From: Bacteroidota bacterium
GTDB lineage: Bacteria; Bacteroidota; Bacteroidia; Chitinophagales; Chitinophagaceae
Direction of reading: 5' to 3'
DNA length: 36,311 nucleotides
Assembly (NCBI GenBank): GCA_005800655.1
Contig: SYEV01000005.1
Coordinates: 1-36,311 of the forward strand
The notes beneath the pieces were generated by a model. The model did no database searches. It had not been told where the DNA came from and saw only the letters and a program-made list of their open reading frames with translations. This document shows, in pieces, positions 7,799 to 18,000 of the stretch. A program made the position numbers and the translations under genes. Within the stretch, counting starts at the first letter, position 1. Every line of letters begins with the position of its first letter.

Positions 7799-9055
7799 CT
7801 ATTTGACATATATAAAATGATCCCCTGGCATGAGTTCAAAACTAACTTCCTTATCAAAGGAGAAAACAAGCCCAGAAAAAACATTAATAAATTCCCCTAC
7901 CAAAAGTTCATGGGAAAAGGAAATTTTTTGGATCTCATTGGACATATTGAGCACAATCAATAAAACTTGATTAGCATCATACCTTAAATAAGCCATGACC
8001 CTATTGGATTGGGTGGGCAAATTATAAGTGGCCCCATTAATTAATGCAGGATATTGTTTTCGACAACGCGAAAGTATTTTATAAAAATGATGCAATGCCG
8101 GCTCATTCCCCCAAGCAATACAATCCTTATCAAAGAATTGTAGTCTTTGATGGTTGGGTAGTTCCTGCCCGCTATATATTAATGGCAAGCCTTTCCAAGT
8201 ATGCGTAAACACCGCCCATGGCTTGGCTGCGATACCATATTTTTCATATTCGGTTCCATTCCAGCTATTTTCATCATGATTGGAAGTGAAAAATAATTTT
8301 AATGCCCCCGATGGATAATGGACATACGCTTCCAATACATTATACACTTCATTAATACCCACCTGACCATGATTCAGTTTTTCACTTACATGCATCCAAT
8401 CCCAAGCATAGCTTGCATCAAAAGTAGGATGATAATTTGCATTTTCACATTCCGCCAACCAGAACAATGGTTTGATGATATCACAATTAGTTCGGGCGGC
8501 TTGCCAAAAGTCCAAAGGCACTAAATGCGCCATATCACATCTAAAACCATCAATATTAAAATTGCGCACCCAATACTGCATGGCTCCTATCAAAGCAGCG
8601 CGCATCTCCTTATTGTCATAATTTAAATCAACCACATCTTCCCAGCCATTTCGTTCCATAAAATTACCAGCGGCATCCCGGGTGAACCAATCTGGATGAT
8701 TGTCCATCCACTCATGATTCGCGCCTGTATGATTGGCCACCCAATCAATAATTACTTTCATGTCATGATCATGGGCACACCTTATTAGGTTTGACAAGTC
8801 AGCTTCGTTTCCAAAGGCAGGATTAATTTTAGTATAACTACTACAGGCATAATAACTACCTAAGGACCCCTTCATTAACTTTTCACTAATTGGCGTAATA
8901 GGCATTAACCATAAAACGGTCACGCCCATATCTTTTAATCTTGGAATATGATTTTCAAATGCACTAAAAGTCCCTTCCGGCGTATATTGCCTTATATTAA
9001 CTTCATAAATGGTGGATGGGTTTACCCAAGCCGCTATATTAAAATGAGCCTCCAT
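7799..9055 (-). CDS. GH13 alpha-amylase family protein, cytoplasmic
   Basis: A (beta/alpha)8 glycoside hydrolase acting on alpha-glucans or related sugars. Conserved regions are present: DWVANH (104-109), GFRCD with the nucleophile D174 (170-174), the acid/base E202 in WLAECE, and SNHDE with D261 (258-262). The C-terminal 80 residues form the usual all-beta domain. There is no signal peptide, so it should work inside the cell on maltodextrins or glycogen. The 418-residue length is short for the family, with no N-terminal carbohydrate-binding module. Substrate specificity (hydrolase or transferase) cannot be set by eye. Divergent from the permease gene with 45 bp between start codons. Confidence 0.9.
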   Translation of the reverse strand: MEAHFNIAAWVNPSTIYEVNIRQYTPEGTFSAFENHIPRLKDMGVTVLWLMPITPISEKLMKGSLGSYYACSSYTKINPAFGNEADLSNLIRCAHDHDMKVIIDWVANHTGANHEWMDNHPDWFTRDAAGNFMERNGWEDVVDLNYDNKEMRAALIGAMQYWVRNFNIDGFRCDMAHLVPLDFWQAARTNCDIIKPLFWLAECENANYHPTFDASYAWDWMHVSEKLNHGQVGINEVYNVLEAYVHYPSGALKLFFTSNHDENSWNGTEYEKYGIAAKPWAVFTHTWKGLPLIYSGQELPNHQRLQFFDKDCIAWGNEPALHHFYKILSRCRKQYPALINGATYNLPTQSNRVMAYLRYDANQVLLIVLNMSNEIQKISFSHELLVGEFINVFSGLVFSFDKEVSFELMPGDHFIYVK

Positions 9056-9100
9056 TTATTTTCAAATTTTTAGTCAATTTTTTATTATCTTGGCAAATAC

Positions 9101-10456
9101 ATGAGTAACGCAAAGCCACATTTAGATCGCAAATTAAGTCTTTTACATGCAACGGCCATCAACATGATTGATATGGTTGGTATTGGTCCATTTGTTGTAT
9201 TAAGTGTTGTTGCGCAAATTATGGCTGGCCCCTATTTTTTATATGCATGGGTTGCTGGTGCCATTTTATCCTACTTAGATGCCATGGTTTGGTCACAGCT
9301 TGGGGCTGCACTTCCGAGAGCCGGTGGAAGTTTTCATTTTTTAAAAGAAGGTTACGGAAAAAAATTGGGTCCATTGATGAGCTTTTTGTTTGTATGGCAA
9401 ACCATGATTCAAGCCCCATTAGTGATTGCTTCTGCTTCTATTGGATTTTCACAATACGCGAGTTACTTTTTTAATTTTTCTTTTATTCAAGAAAAAATAG
9501 TGAGTGGCTCTGTAGTGATTTTAGTGATTAGTCTTTTATATAGAAAAATTGAATCAATTGGTAAGATATCCGTGTTTTTATGGGTGGGTGTTTTGGGCAC
9601 CATGGCATGGATTATTTTTGGCGGGGTGATGCATGGACAATTTTTAGAACCCATCAAACATATTAATGATGGCTTTTCGATGCAACATGGTTTTGTTGCT
9701 GCCTTAGGGTTTGCGAGTGTAAAAACGATTTATAGTTATTTAGGTTATTATAATGTATGTCACTTAGGGGGCGAAATCAAAAACCCAAGTAAAAACATTC
9801 CGAGAAGTATGTTTATTTCCATTACTGGAATTGCCATTTTATATTTATCCATGAATATCAGTGTGGCTAGTGTATTGCCCTTAGAAACCATCATGAGCAG
9901 CAAATATGTGGTGAGTGAATATATTAAAGCCTTGTATGGAGAAAAAGCCGGCGCACTAGTCACTGTATTAATTTTAATGGTGGCTTTTGCTTCTTTATTT
10001 TCAGCAACATTGGGCTACAGCAGAATCCCATATGCAGCGGCGCTGGATAAATCCTTTTTTAGTTTTTTTGGCGAGCTTCACCCCAAGCTACATTTTCCGC
10101 ACCGTTCCTTATTAGTATTGGGCGGCATTGCTTTTGCGTTTAGTTTATTATTTAGATTAAAGGAAGTAATCGATGCCATTTTAGCAATGCGTATCTTAAT
10201 CCAGTTTATTGGTCAAGCCATTGGATTAATGCTATTAGTAAACCGTAAAGGGAAAACTTATTTTCCTTGGAAAATGCCTTTGTACCCAATTCCCTTATTG
10301 CTAGCCATTATTATTTGGGTAGGTATATTTATTTCAACAGGTACAAAAATGATGTTGAGCGGATTGGTGGTCATCAGCTTAGGATTGATTGCCTATTTTA
10401 TAGCAACAAAAATGAAGTGGATCGGAAACGAAAACACAACTCCAACTACTGAGTAA
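9101..10456 (+). CDS. APC-family amino acid permease
   Basis: Inner-membrane transporter of the amino acid-polyamine-organocation superfamily. The unwound first helix shows GIGPFV (27-32), and a second family signature GGEIKNPSKNIPRS is at 223-236, following helix 6. Long hydrophobic stretches across 451 residues give about 12 helices. A TATCTTGG sequence 7 bp before the start (9086-9093) is a weak -7 candidate. The substrate is unknown. The gene ends 13 bp from the convergent small membrane-protein gene. Confidence 0.88.
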   Translation: MSNAKPHLDRKLSLLHATAINMIDMVGIGPFVVLSVVAQIMAGPYFLYAWVAGAILSYLDAMVWSQLGAALPRAGGSFHFLKEGYGKKLGPLMSFLFVWQTMIQAPLVIASASIGFSQYASYFFNFSFIQEKIVSGSVVILVISLLYRKIESIGKISVFLWVGVLGTMAWIIFGGVMHGQFLEPIKHINDGFSMQHGFVAALGFASVKTIYSYLGYYNVCHLGGEIKNPSKNIPRSMFISITGIAILYLSMNISVASVLPLETIMSSKYVVSEYIKALYGEKAGALVTVLILMVAFASLFSATLGYSRIPYAAALDKSFFSFFGELHPKLHFPHRSLLVLGGIAFAFSLLFRLKEVIDAILAMRILIQFIGQAIGLMLLVNRKGKTYFPWKMPLYPIPLLLAIIIWVGIFISTGTKMMLSGLVVISLGLIAYFIATKMKWIGNENTTPTTE

Positions 10457-10469
10457 GGGCAGATTAGAT

Positions 10470-10610
10470 TTATTTACTTCTTGTGCCAATACCACTAATC
10501 AACAGGCCTAACACAAGCCCTATAATTAATCCAATTTTCACATTCTTAATCATCCAGCCAACGCCAAGGCCAATGAGTAATAAAGTAAATAAACTTAGCT
10601 TTCGTCGCAT
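10470..10610 (-). CDS. Small two-helix membrane protein (46 aa), unknown function
   Basis: A 46-residue frame starting MRRKLSLFTLLLIGLGVGW. Two hydrophobic helices (about residues 6-19 and 24-41) are joined by a short basic turn MIKNVK, and the second has closely spaced glycines (GLIIGLVLGLLISGIG). It ends in a basic TRSK tail. The start lies 17 bp after the stop of the PIG-L gene on the same strand, so the two are probably co-transcribed. I do not recognise a family. Glycine-rich helix pairs like this occur in small oligomeric membrane proteins, but a function cannot be given. Confidence 0.65.
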   Translation of the reverse strand: MRRKLSLFTLLLIGLGVGWMIKNVKIGLIIGLVLGLLISGIGTRSK

Positions 10611-10627
10611 GGTATAATTTTTATTTG

Positions 10628-12988
10628 CTAATGTTTAGGCAATGCGATCAAGTTGGCTAATAACTTAAAGGCCCCTGGATTACCTGCGGGAAGTTGTCTA
10701 AATAATGTTAAACTAAGATATACAAAATTACCTTTCCCATAAGGCGCAATTAATAAACTTCCACTGGAAGGCGCCTCCCCTTTATCACTCATAGCAAGTG
10801 GCATTTCAAAATGAGCATCTACATTTTCTGCTTGATAGGTACTGCGCTCTTGCACCCAATTTTCAAAGTCAGTTGCAGTAATTTTGTTAGGTGTATTTAA
10901 TACCACATGTTGTGGTAAAGTAAATGTAACCGGAACATTTTCCTGTGTGACACGCCTTCCAGAATTTACAATAAATGGATAGGGCCCTACTTTAATTTTT
11001 TGTAAGCCTACCTGATTACTTTTTATATATTGCACAATCACATTACCACCTTGTTCAATATATTTATTTAGTTCCTCGTTTTCAGTGGTTAAGTATTCAT
11101 ATAAATTATAGGCCCTTATGCCTACAATGATGGCATCAAATGATTTTAATTTATCCAATACAAAATCTGAAGGCTTTATATAGGTCACCGAAAAGCCAAG
11201 CTCCACAAGCGCTTCAGGTATTTTATCACCCGCCCCATCAATGTATCCAATTTTTTTACCCTTCGTGTTTACTTGTGCCTTTACTAAAGTAGTGGTAGCC
11301 GTTGGGAAATACGTAATGGTAGAAATGTGATCATATTGAATTGTTTTTTGAAACACTGCAGATGCAGGCGTTGGCAACTGAATATTAGGGTCGCTTACTG
11401 TAAATGATTTTGATTCATTTTTCCCCAAGTGATTGATGATATGATAATTAACCGGAATGGACTTTTCGCCATTCATTAAATGCAACTCCTTATCATATTT
11501 TATTTCCTGCCCAGGAACTACCGCGATGGGTTGATGCACTTCACCTTTGGTGGGATCTACAAATTTGTATTGCACTGGAATTTGAAACTCAAATAATTGA
11601 TTCTCGATGGTCACATTTAATTTGCAAGTAAAGGCAGGGTCATTTTCGGGCTGGCCAATTAATTGTTGGTCATTCACGACGAACATGCCTTCTGTTTTTG
11701 GAGATACTAGCCAATAAGGTTGTGAAATAGATTGAGATGTTGGAATACTATAATTATGCTCCCAAACCAAATTCTGATTCACCACTAAGGTTTTATTAAA
11801 ATTAGAATCCCTACCAGGCAATTGCACTAAACCCAAATTTACTTGCACATTTGAACGCTGATTCATACTAAATTGCATTGACAAATTTTTACCTGGGAAA
11901 ACCTGTTGCTGCGAACTGGTGGCTTCCACAAATAAGCCTGCGCATGCCTGCACTAAGGATTTAATTTCGTTTAATTTATATGTTTTCCAAACCGAGCTGG
12001 GTAAATTATTAACCAACTTATATAATTGCACCAAATCCTTTACTGATTTTTCAGGATTTTCTATTTTATAGTTTTGTATAATTGCAGTAACAGCATCATG
12101 AATTTCAGGCGCATTCAATCGCGTCCAACTTGAGTTCACCCCCTCCATAATATCTTTACTAGCTTTATCTCCTGCCACCCAATCAAAATATTCGGTAATG
12201 CTTCCGCGTCGACGAGGCCTTCCCTCCCCTTGACTTTTATGCATGGATCGCGCTTCGGCGCCAATTTCACCATAATTTTTTCCTATTAATGCATTGTATC
12301 CACCTACTTCAATTTTTAGTTGTTGGTCATTGGTGGTATTTGCCCCACCAAAATTGAACGTATTCCAAAGTATTCTTTTCGCTTTCCAAACGGTGACCCC
12401 ATATTTCAATTGTTCTGGAAATTGATTTGAATCAGCCGCAGCAATAAAAGCCTCTTTTGCAATAATTGCGGATGCCGCATGATGTCCATGCCCTGCGCGC
12501 GCATCCGGAGGAAAGCGCGCAATAATTATATCAGGTTGGAATTTACGAATCACCCAGACTGCATCGCTTAATACTTGTTGGTGATCCCAAATGGCTAAGG
12601 CTTCCTCCGCTGATTTACTAAATCCAAACTCATAGGCCCTTGAAAAATATTGTTCTGCCCCATCTTGCTGACGTGCTGCAAGTAATTCTTTGGTTCTTAT
12701 TAATCCTAATTCAATCCCCTGCTCCTTACCTAATAAATTTTGTCCACCATCGCCCCTAGTCAAACTTAGATAAGCGGTACGGTACATGCGCTCATTGGTC
12801 AAGAAAGGTAAAAAGCTGTTGTTTTCATCATCCGGATGTGCAGCAACATATAAAACGCTCCCCACCACATCTAACTTTTTTAATTTAGAAAATATTTCAG
12901 CACTCGATTTTTGTGCATTGCTATTGGATATTTGCAACACAAAAAAAGTAAGTAGTAAAAAAAATGACTTTTTAAACGATTGATACAT
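10628..12988 (-). CDS. Secreted PIG-L (LmbE-like) deacetylase with C-terminal amidotransferase-like domain
   Basis: PIG-L enzymes are zinc deacetylases acting on N-acetylglucosaminyl or related amide substrates. A signal peptide (about residues 1-25, ending NSNAQ) predicts export. The zinc site is HPDDE at 51-55 with a second ligand in HGHH at 167-170. The middle (about 350-560) is rich in beta strands and may be an Ig-like or NEW-type spacer. The last 210 residues (575-786), from KKIGYIDGAGDKIPEAL to GKGNFVYLSLTLFRQ, resemble class-I-amidotransferase-like (ThuA/BPL-N-like) folds, but no catalytic Cys is evident there. At 786 residues it is much longer than single-domain PIG-L. The substrate is unknown; an extracellular glycan is a reasonable guess. 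Upstream is the divergent ggt gene. Confidence 0.85.
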   Translation of the reverse strand: MYQSFKKSFFLLLTFFVLQISNSNAQKSSAEIFSKLKKLDVVGSVLYVAAHPDDENNSFLPFLTNERMYRTAYLSLTRGDGGQNLLGKEQGIELGLIRTKELLAARQQDGAEQYFSRAYEFGFSKSAEEALAIWDHQQVLSDAVWVIRKFQPDIIIARFPPDARAGHGHHAASAIIAKEAFIAAADSNQFPEQLKYGVTVWKAKRILWNTFNFGGANTTNDQQLKIEVGGYNALIGKNYGEIGAEARSMHKSQGEGRPRRRGSITEYFDWVAGDKASKDIMEGVNSSWTRLNAPEIHDAVTAIIQNYKIENPEKSVKDLVQLYKLVNNLPSSVWKTYKLNEIKSLVQACAGLFVEATSSQQQVFPGKNLSMQFSMNQRSNVQVNLGLVQLPGRDSNFNKTLVVNQNLVWEHNYSIPTSQSISQPYWLVSPKTEGMFVVNDQQLIGQPENDPAFTCKLNVTIENQLFEFQIPVQYKFVDPTKGEVHQPIAVVPGQEIKYDKELHLMNGEKSIPVNYHIINHLGKNESKSFTVSDPNIQLPTPASAVFQKTIQYDHISTITYFPTATTTLVKAQVNTKGKKIGYIDGAGDKIPEALVELGFSVTYIKPSDFVLDKLKSFDAIIVGIRAYNLYEYLTTENEELNKYIEQGGNVIVQYIKSNQVGLQKIKVGPYPFIVNSGRRVTQENVPVTFTLPQHVVLNTPNKITATDFENWVQERSTYQAENVDAHFEMPLAMSDKGEAPSSGSLLIAPYGKGNFVYLSLTLFRQLPAGNPGAFKLLANLIALPKH

Positions 12989-13236
12989 TTATTGTAGATT
13001 AATAATTTTTAAAATTAGCTTGTGCAACAACCTTCTCCACCCTGCCGTAAATCAAATTCATTTTATTTATATATTGCTTATGCTTTTATTACACCCGGCC
13101 CTCCAATTGCGATGCTACTAAAATACGAGAAGTTTGGCTTTTTTTGTGGTTATAAAACAAGTAGTTTTACACAATAACTGCCCCACCTTTGAAGAATAAT
13201 TAAATAGTAGTAAATTGTTCCAATTAATTATAAGAT
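12989..13236. other. Divergent intergenic region between PIG-L and ggt genes
   Basis: 248 bp without a convincing gene. On the plus strand CACCTTTG (13184-13191) is one base off the -7 consensus and may serve ggt, but no good -33 element lies at the right distance. No strong hairpin or repeat was found. Confidence 0.5.
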
Positions 13237-14976
13237 ATGTTAAAGAAAATACCATTGAACCATTTAAAACACTTTATTTTTTGTACGCTATTTTTTACAA
13301 ATTTAAATCATGTAAAAGCCCAGATTTTCTTTAAATCACATATCGGTATTAACCCATATCAATTTGAAACCGTCAAAGAAAAGTTATTCAAGCATGCTGC
13401 CGTAACGTCGGCACATCCATTAGCAAGTATGGTGGGTGCCGCTATCTTGCAAGATGGCGGAAATGCTTTTGATGCAGCTATTGCTGTTCATTTTGCCTTA
13501 GCAGTTGTACATCCGGCCGCGGGTAATATTGGCGGCGGCGGTTTTTTGTTGGCAAGAACAAATAATGGCAAATTAATTGGACTTGACTTTAGAGAAGCAG
13601 CGCCAGCAAAAGCAAATAGAGATATGTATTTGGATGAAAAAGGAAATCCTATAACCACAAAATCATTAGAAGGCCCATTGGCATCCGGCATACCAGGAAG
13701 TGTTTCAGGTATGTTTGTTGCACTTTCCTATGCAAAGCTATCTATGGCACAGCTCATTGAGCCCGCAATTGAATTAGCCGAATATGGACATGCTTTAACT
13801 GAAAAAGAAGCCAACAGTTTGAATAGTGTAAAGAGGGAAATCATAAAGTTAAGTAGTGCGCCATCAGCCTATACAAAAAAAGAGAAATGGATGAAGGGGG
13901 ATACTATTTTCCAGCCGGAATTAGCAGCCACATTAAGACGCATTCAACAAAATGGATTGGCCGGTTTTTATGAAGGTATCACTGCTGATTTAATCGTAAA
14001 AGAAATGGCCAATGGGTCAGGAATTATTTCAACAACTGATTTAAAAAATTACCAAACAAAGCAAAGAGTACCCATTGAATTTGATTATAAAAATCATCAT
14101 GTCATTAGCTTTGCACCACCTTCCAGCGGTGGTATATTAATTGCGCAAATGATGAAAATGATCGCACCATTTGATATCGCATCCATGGGATACCAATCGC
14201 CCGAGGCGGTTGGATTAATGGTAGAATCACAAAGACGTGCCTATGCTGACCGAGCAGAACATATGGGCGATCCTGATTTTTGGAAAGTGCCTACACGCAC
14301 CTTAATCAGTGATGCTTATGCCAAACAAAGAATGAAAAATTATGTCCCTGGCATTGCTGGTAATAGTAAAAATACCGTTGCTGGACAAGTTAAGGAAAGC
14401 GAACAAACCACCCATTATAGTATCATAGATAAGGAAGGAAATATGGTGGCCATTACCACCACATTAAATGATTCTTATGGAAATAAAACGGTTGTCGCAG
14501 GCGCAGGATTTTTATTGAATAATGAAATGGATGATTTTAGTGTAAAGCCGGGTGTTCCCAACATGTTTGGTGCACTCGGAGGCGAAGCGAATGCTATTGC
14601 TCCAGGAAAAAGAATGTTAAGTTCCATGACACCCACTTTAGTTACTGTAAATAACAAAGCTTACTTAACCATTGGCAGTCCAGGTGGTACTACCATCCCA
14701 AATCAAATTTATGAAGGCCTCATCAACATGATTGATTTTAAAATGAGTTTAAAGCAATCCATCGATGCATCTCGCTTTCATCACCAATGGATACCTGATC
14801 AATTACAAGTGGAAGCAGATTTCCCAGATGCCACTATCCAAGCCTTGAAAAAGCAAGGGTATAAAGTGAGTCAAAGAGGCTATTTTGGTCGCATGGATGG
14901 CATCCGCATATTACCGGATGGTAAAATTGAAGCTGCAGGCGATAAAAGAGGCGATGATAGTGTCGCAGGGTATTAG
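13237..14976 (+). CDS. ggt: Gamma-glutamyltransferase
   Basis: Periplasmic N-terminal-nucleophile enzyme that hydrolyses glutathione and other gamma-glutamyl compounds or transfers the glutamyl group. Made as a precursor that cleaves itself before T391 in TTHYSIID, giving large and small subunits. Other active-site elements are present: R119 (LDFREAAP), D432-D433 (NNEMDDFS), S462-S463 (MLSSMTPT) and the oxyanion glycines G483-G484 (GSPGG). A signal peptide covers about residues 1-29, ending HVKAQ. Length 579 is typical. No gene for glutathione synthesis is adjacent; the GCS2-like ligase at 32564 is far away. The tamB-like gene follows 51 bp later. Confidence 0.95.
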   Translation: MLKKIPLNHLKHFIFCTLFFTNLNHVKAQIFFKSHIGINPYQFETVKEKLFKHAAVTSAHPLASMVGAAILQDGGNAFDAAIAVHFALAVVHPAAGNIGGGGFLLARTNNGKLIGLDFREAAPAKANRDMYLDEKGNPITTKSLEGPLASGIPGSVSGMFVALSYAKLSMAQLIEPAIELAEYGHALTEKEANSLNSVKREIIKLSSAPSAYTKKEKWMKGDTIFQPELAATLRRIQQNGLAGFYEGITADLIVKEMANGSGIISTTDLKNYQTKQRVPIEFDYKNHHVISFAPPSSGGILIAQMMKMIAPFDIASMGYQSPEAVGLMVESQRRAYADRAEHMGDPDFWKVPTRTLISDAYAKQRMKNYVPGIAGNSKNTVAGQVKESEQTTHYSIIDKEGNMVAITTTLNDSYGNKTVVAGAGFLLNNEMDDFSVKPGVPNMFGALGGEANAIAPGKRMLSSMTPTLVTVNNKAYLTIGSPGGTTIPNQIYEGLINMIDFKMSLKQSIDASRFHHQWIPDQLQVEADFPDATIQALKKQGYKVSQRGYFGRMDGIRILPDGKIEAAGDKRGDDSVAGY

Positions 14977-15027
14977 GGATCAGTATATTATACCGGTTTA
15001 ATTAGTATTTTTACAAAAATCATTTTT

Positions 15028-18000
15028 TTGCTAAAAAACAAGCTTACCATACTGAGAATTGTGATTGCTACCGTGGTAGGGTTTCTCCTATTTTGCTGTT
15101 TGTTATTATTGCTCCCTTGGGTACAAAATAAATTAATTACCCGTGTTGCTAGTAGTTTTTCAAAATCCATTGGAACGGAAGTTAAAATTGGTCATGTTGG
15201 ATTTTCCCTATTTAATAGATTAGACCTTGAAGATATTCTTATCAAAGATGAAAAAAACGATACTTTAGTTTTCTCGAAAATAGGTAAGCTTCGATTGACT
15301 GACTTATACTTTTCTAATTCAGCGCCTGTTATTCGATATATAGGCTTAGAAGGTACTCGGATTTATTTAAACAGAAGTACCCTAAAATGGAACTATCAGT
15401 TTTTATTGAACTACTTAAATAAAGACAGCTCCAATCAAAAATCAACCAGCTTAGATATCAAGAAAATTGATTTAAGTGATTTCCGTTTTATTTTAGATGA
15501 CCAATGGGATGGTGAAAAAACAGAAGTAACAGCAAAAAACCTGTTGTTAAACATGAAGTTGTTTAATCAAGCGAATAAGCAAATTGTTATTGACCAATTA
15601 ATCGTCAATAAGCCGTTCATTAACCTTCACTCCTACGAGGGAAAAAATACGACTATTCAAAAGGACACCAAGCAAGGTAATTTCAAATCGGCACAATTAA
15701 ATCCCAATGATTTAAGTATAGTTGCTAACGAAATTCAAGTGATTAACGGAAAGTTTTTAATTGAATACGGCTTCGAAAAACCAGTCCCCTATTTTGATGG
15801 CGCGCATATTCGTATGCATGACTTAAATGCACAAATTTATAATGCAACATTGTCCAAAGACACCCTCACTGCAAAAGTTAATTTAAGCGTTAAGGAAAGA
15901 TCGGGCTTTGAAATAAAAAAATTAAGCACCCATTTTAAATTGACGTCCCAAATAATGGAGTTTGCGCAATTGTCCTTAAAAACAAACAATAGCATTATTG
16001 GCCCTTACTTTGCAATGCAATACAAAAGCTTTAAAAAGGATTTTAATAATTACATACAAAATGTAAACATGAAAGCACATTTCGAAAATTCATTAGTTGC
16101 TATTAAAGATATTGCCTACTTCACGCCTGCTTTAAATAATATTGATCAAAAAGTTAAACTAAATTTTCATTTTAATGGTACCGTGGCCAATTTTGAGACC
16201 AAGGACTTGCTAGTAAATTATAACAACTCCACCATCAAAGGTAGCTTTAGTATGAAGGGCTTACCTAGCTTGAGAAATACGCAGATTGATTTTAATAATG
16301 TTGTATCTGCTACCAATTTTAATGATTTATCCAACTGGCTTCCTACCTTAAAGAATAATAAAGAAATAAAATTCGAAAAACTAGGCACCATTTTATTTGC
16401 TGGAAATTTCAAAGGAACTGTTTATGATTTTATTACCAAGGGGGAATTTAATACCGACATAGGCTATACGAATACAGAGATTCGATTACAGTTCCCGATA
16501 GATAAAGAGCCAAGTTATGAAGGGATATTAAAAACAAGCCATTTTAATGCAGGCAAACTGTTTGATATATCCTCATTAGGATTATTAAATTTTAATGGCA
16601 AAATTAAAGGCAGCTCATTTGATCTTAATAAACAAAAAACCAATATACAAGGTAATATTGACAGCATTGCATGGAATAATTACAATTATACCAACATCAC
16701 GACCAATGGTGATATTCAAAAAGGCGCTTACAATGGCAGCTTAAAAATTAAGGACCCCAATATTAATTTTATCAGCAATATTGAAGTGGACTTTAACCAG
16801 GCAAAGCCAAAGATCAATGCCGTAGGCGATTTGCAAAACACCAATTTAAAAGAATTAGGATTTTCAAAAAATAAAATTCAACTGACTGGATTATTGGACA
16901 TCAATTTTGATGGAGACAGCATTGATAACTTCATGGGCTATGCCAAGTTTTATAATGGTCAATTAATAGGGGAACAGTCAGTGGTGCGTTTTGATTCAAT
17001 TACCTTGAATTCTAGTATTGAAAAAGGAATTAAATATTTAAGATTAGCCAGTGATGATATTAATGCGAACATATCAGGCAAATTCAATATCTCCCATTTA
17101 CCTGCAAGCATTCAGTTTTTTATGCAGCGCTATTTGCCAAGCTATATCCCTGCCCCATCCAATACGCCAGCTAATCAATTGTTTGATATACAAATTAAAA
17201 CGAATTACATTGAGCCATTTATTCGCATTTTTAATAGCTCGTTCTCGGGATTCAATAATCTAAATTTAAAAGGTGCGATTAATACAGACAGTAAAACGCT
17301 AAAATTTAATGCCACAGTTCCCTTTGCACAATGGCAGGATATGGCATTTAAAGGCGGTGTATTTACCGGAAATGGAAATAAGGATTCTATTCATTTACTT
17401 GTAAAAGCAAATAACTACCAAATAACAGACAGCTTTAGCTTTGTTGATCCAATCATCAATATTCATACAGCAAATGATAAATCCAATATCCAAATTACTG
17501 CGACAAGTAATAATGCATTGCAAAATGTAAATTTAGCTGGCACTGTAAATACTTATTCCGATGGCTTGGCTATAAAGTGGAAGCCCTCCTATTTTTTATT
17601 AAATCAAAAAAGATGGGATATTAATAATGGTGGAGAAATTTCACTTCGAAAAAATAACGTTTTTGCAAAAGACGTAAAGTTTTCACAAGGAATACAGGAA
17701 CTATTATTATCAAGTGCCAAGGGTAATAATTTGCAACTAGAACTCAATGATATTATTTTAGGCGACATCACTAAATTATTTTTTCGATACCCGCAATTGG
17801 AAGGCGTTACCAATGGCATCATTGATTTAAAAAATGTATTGGATAATTTTGAGCTCAGTTCGGATATCAACATTGATCAATTTAGTTTTAACAACGAAGT
17901 GGTTGGAATGACTAATTTAATTGCTTCCTATAATAATAAAACGGGCATAGTCCCTTTTTCTTTTGATATACCCAATAAAGCGTATAATTTTTCAGCAGAA

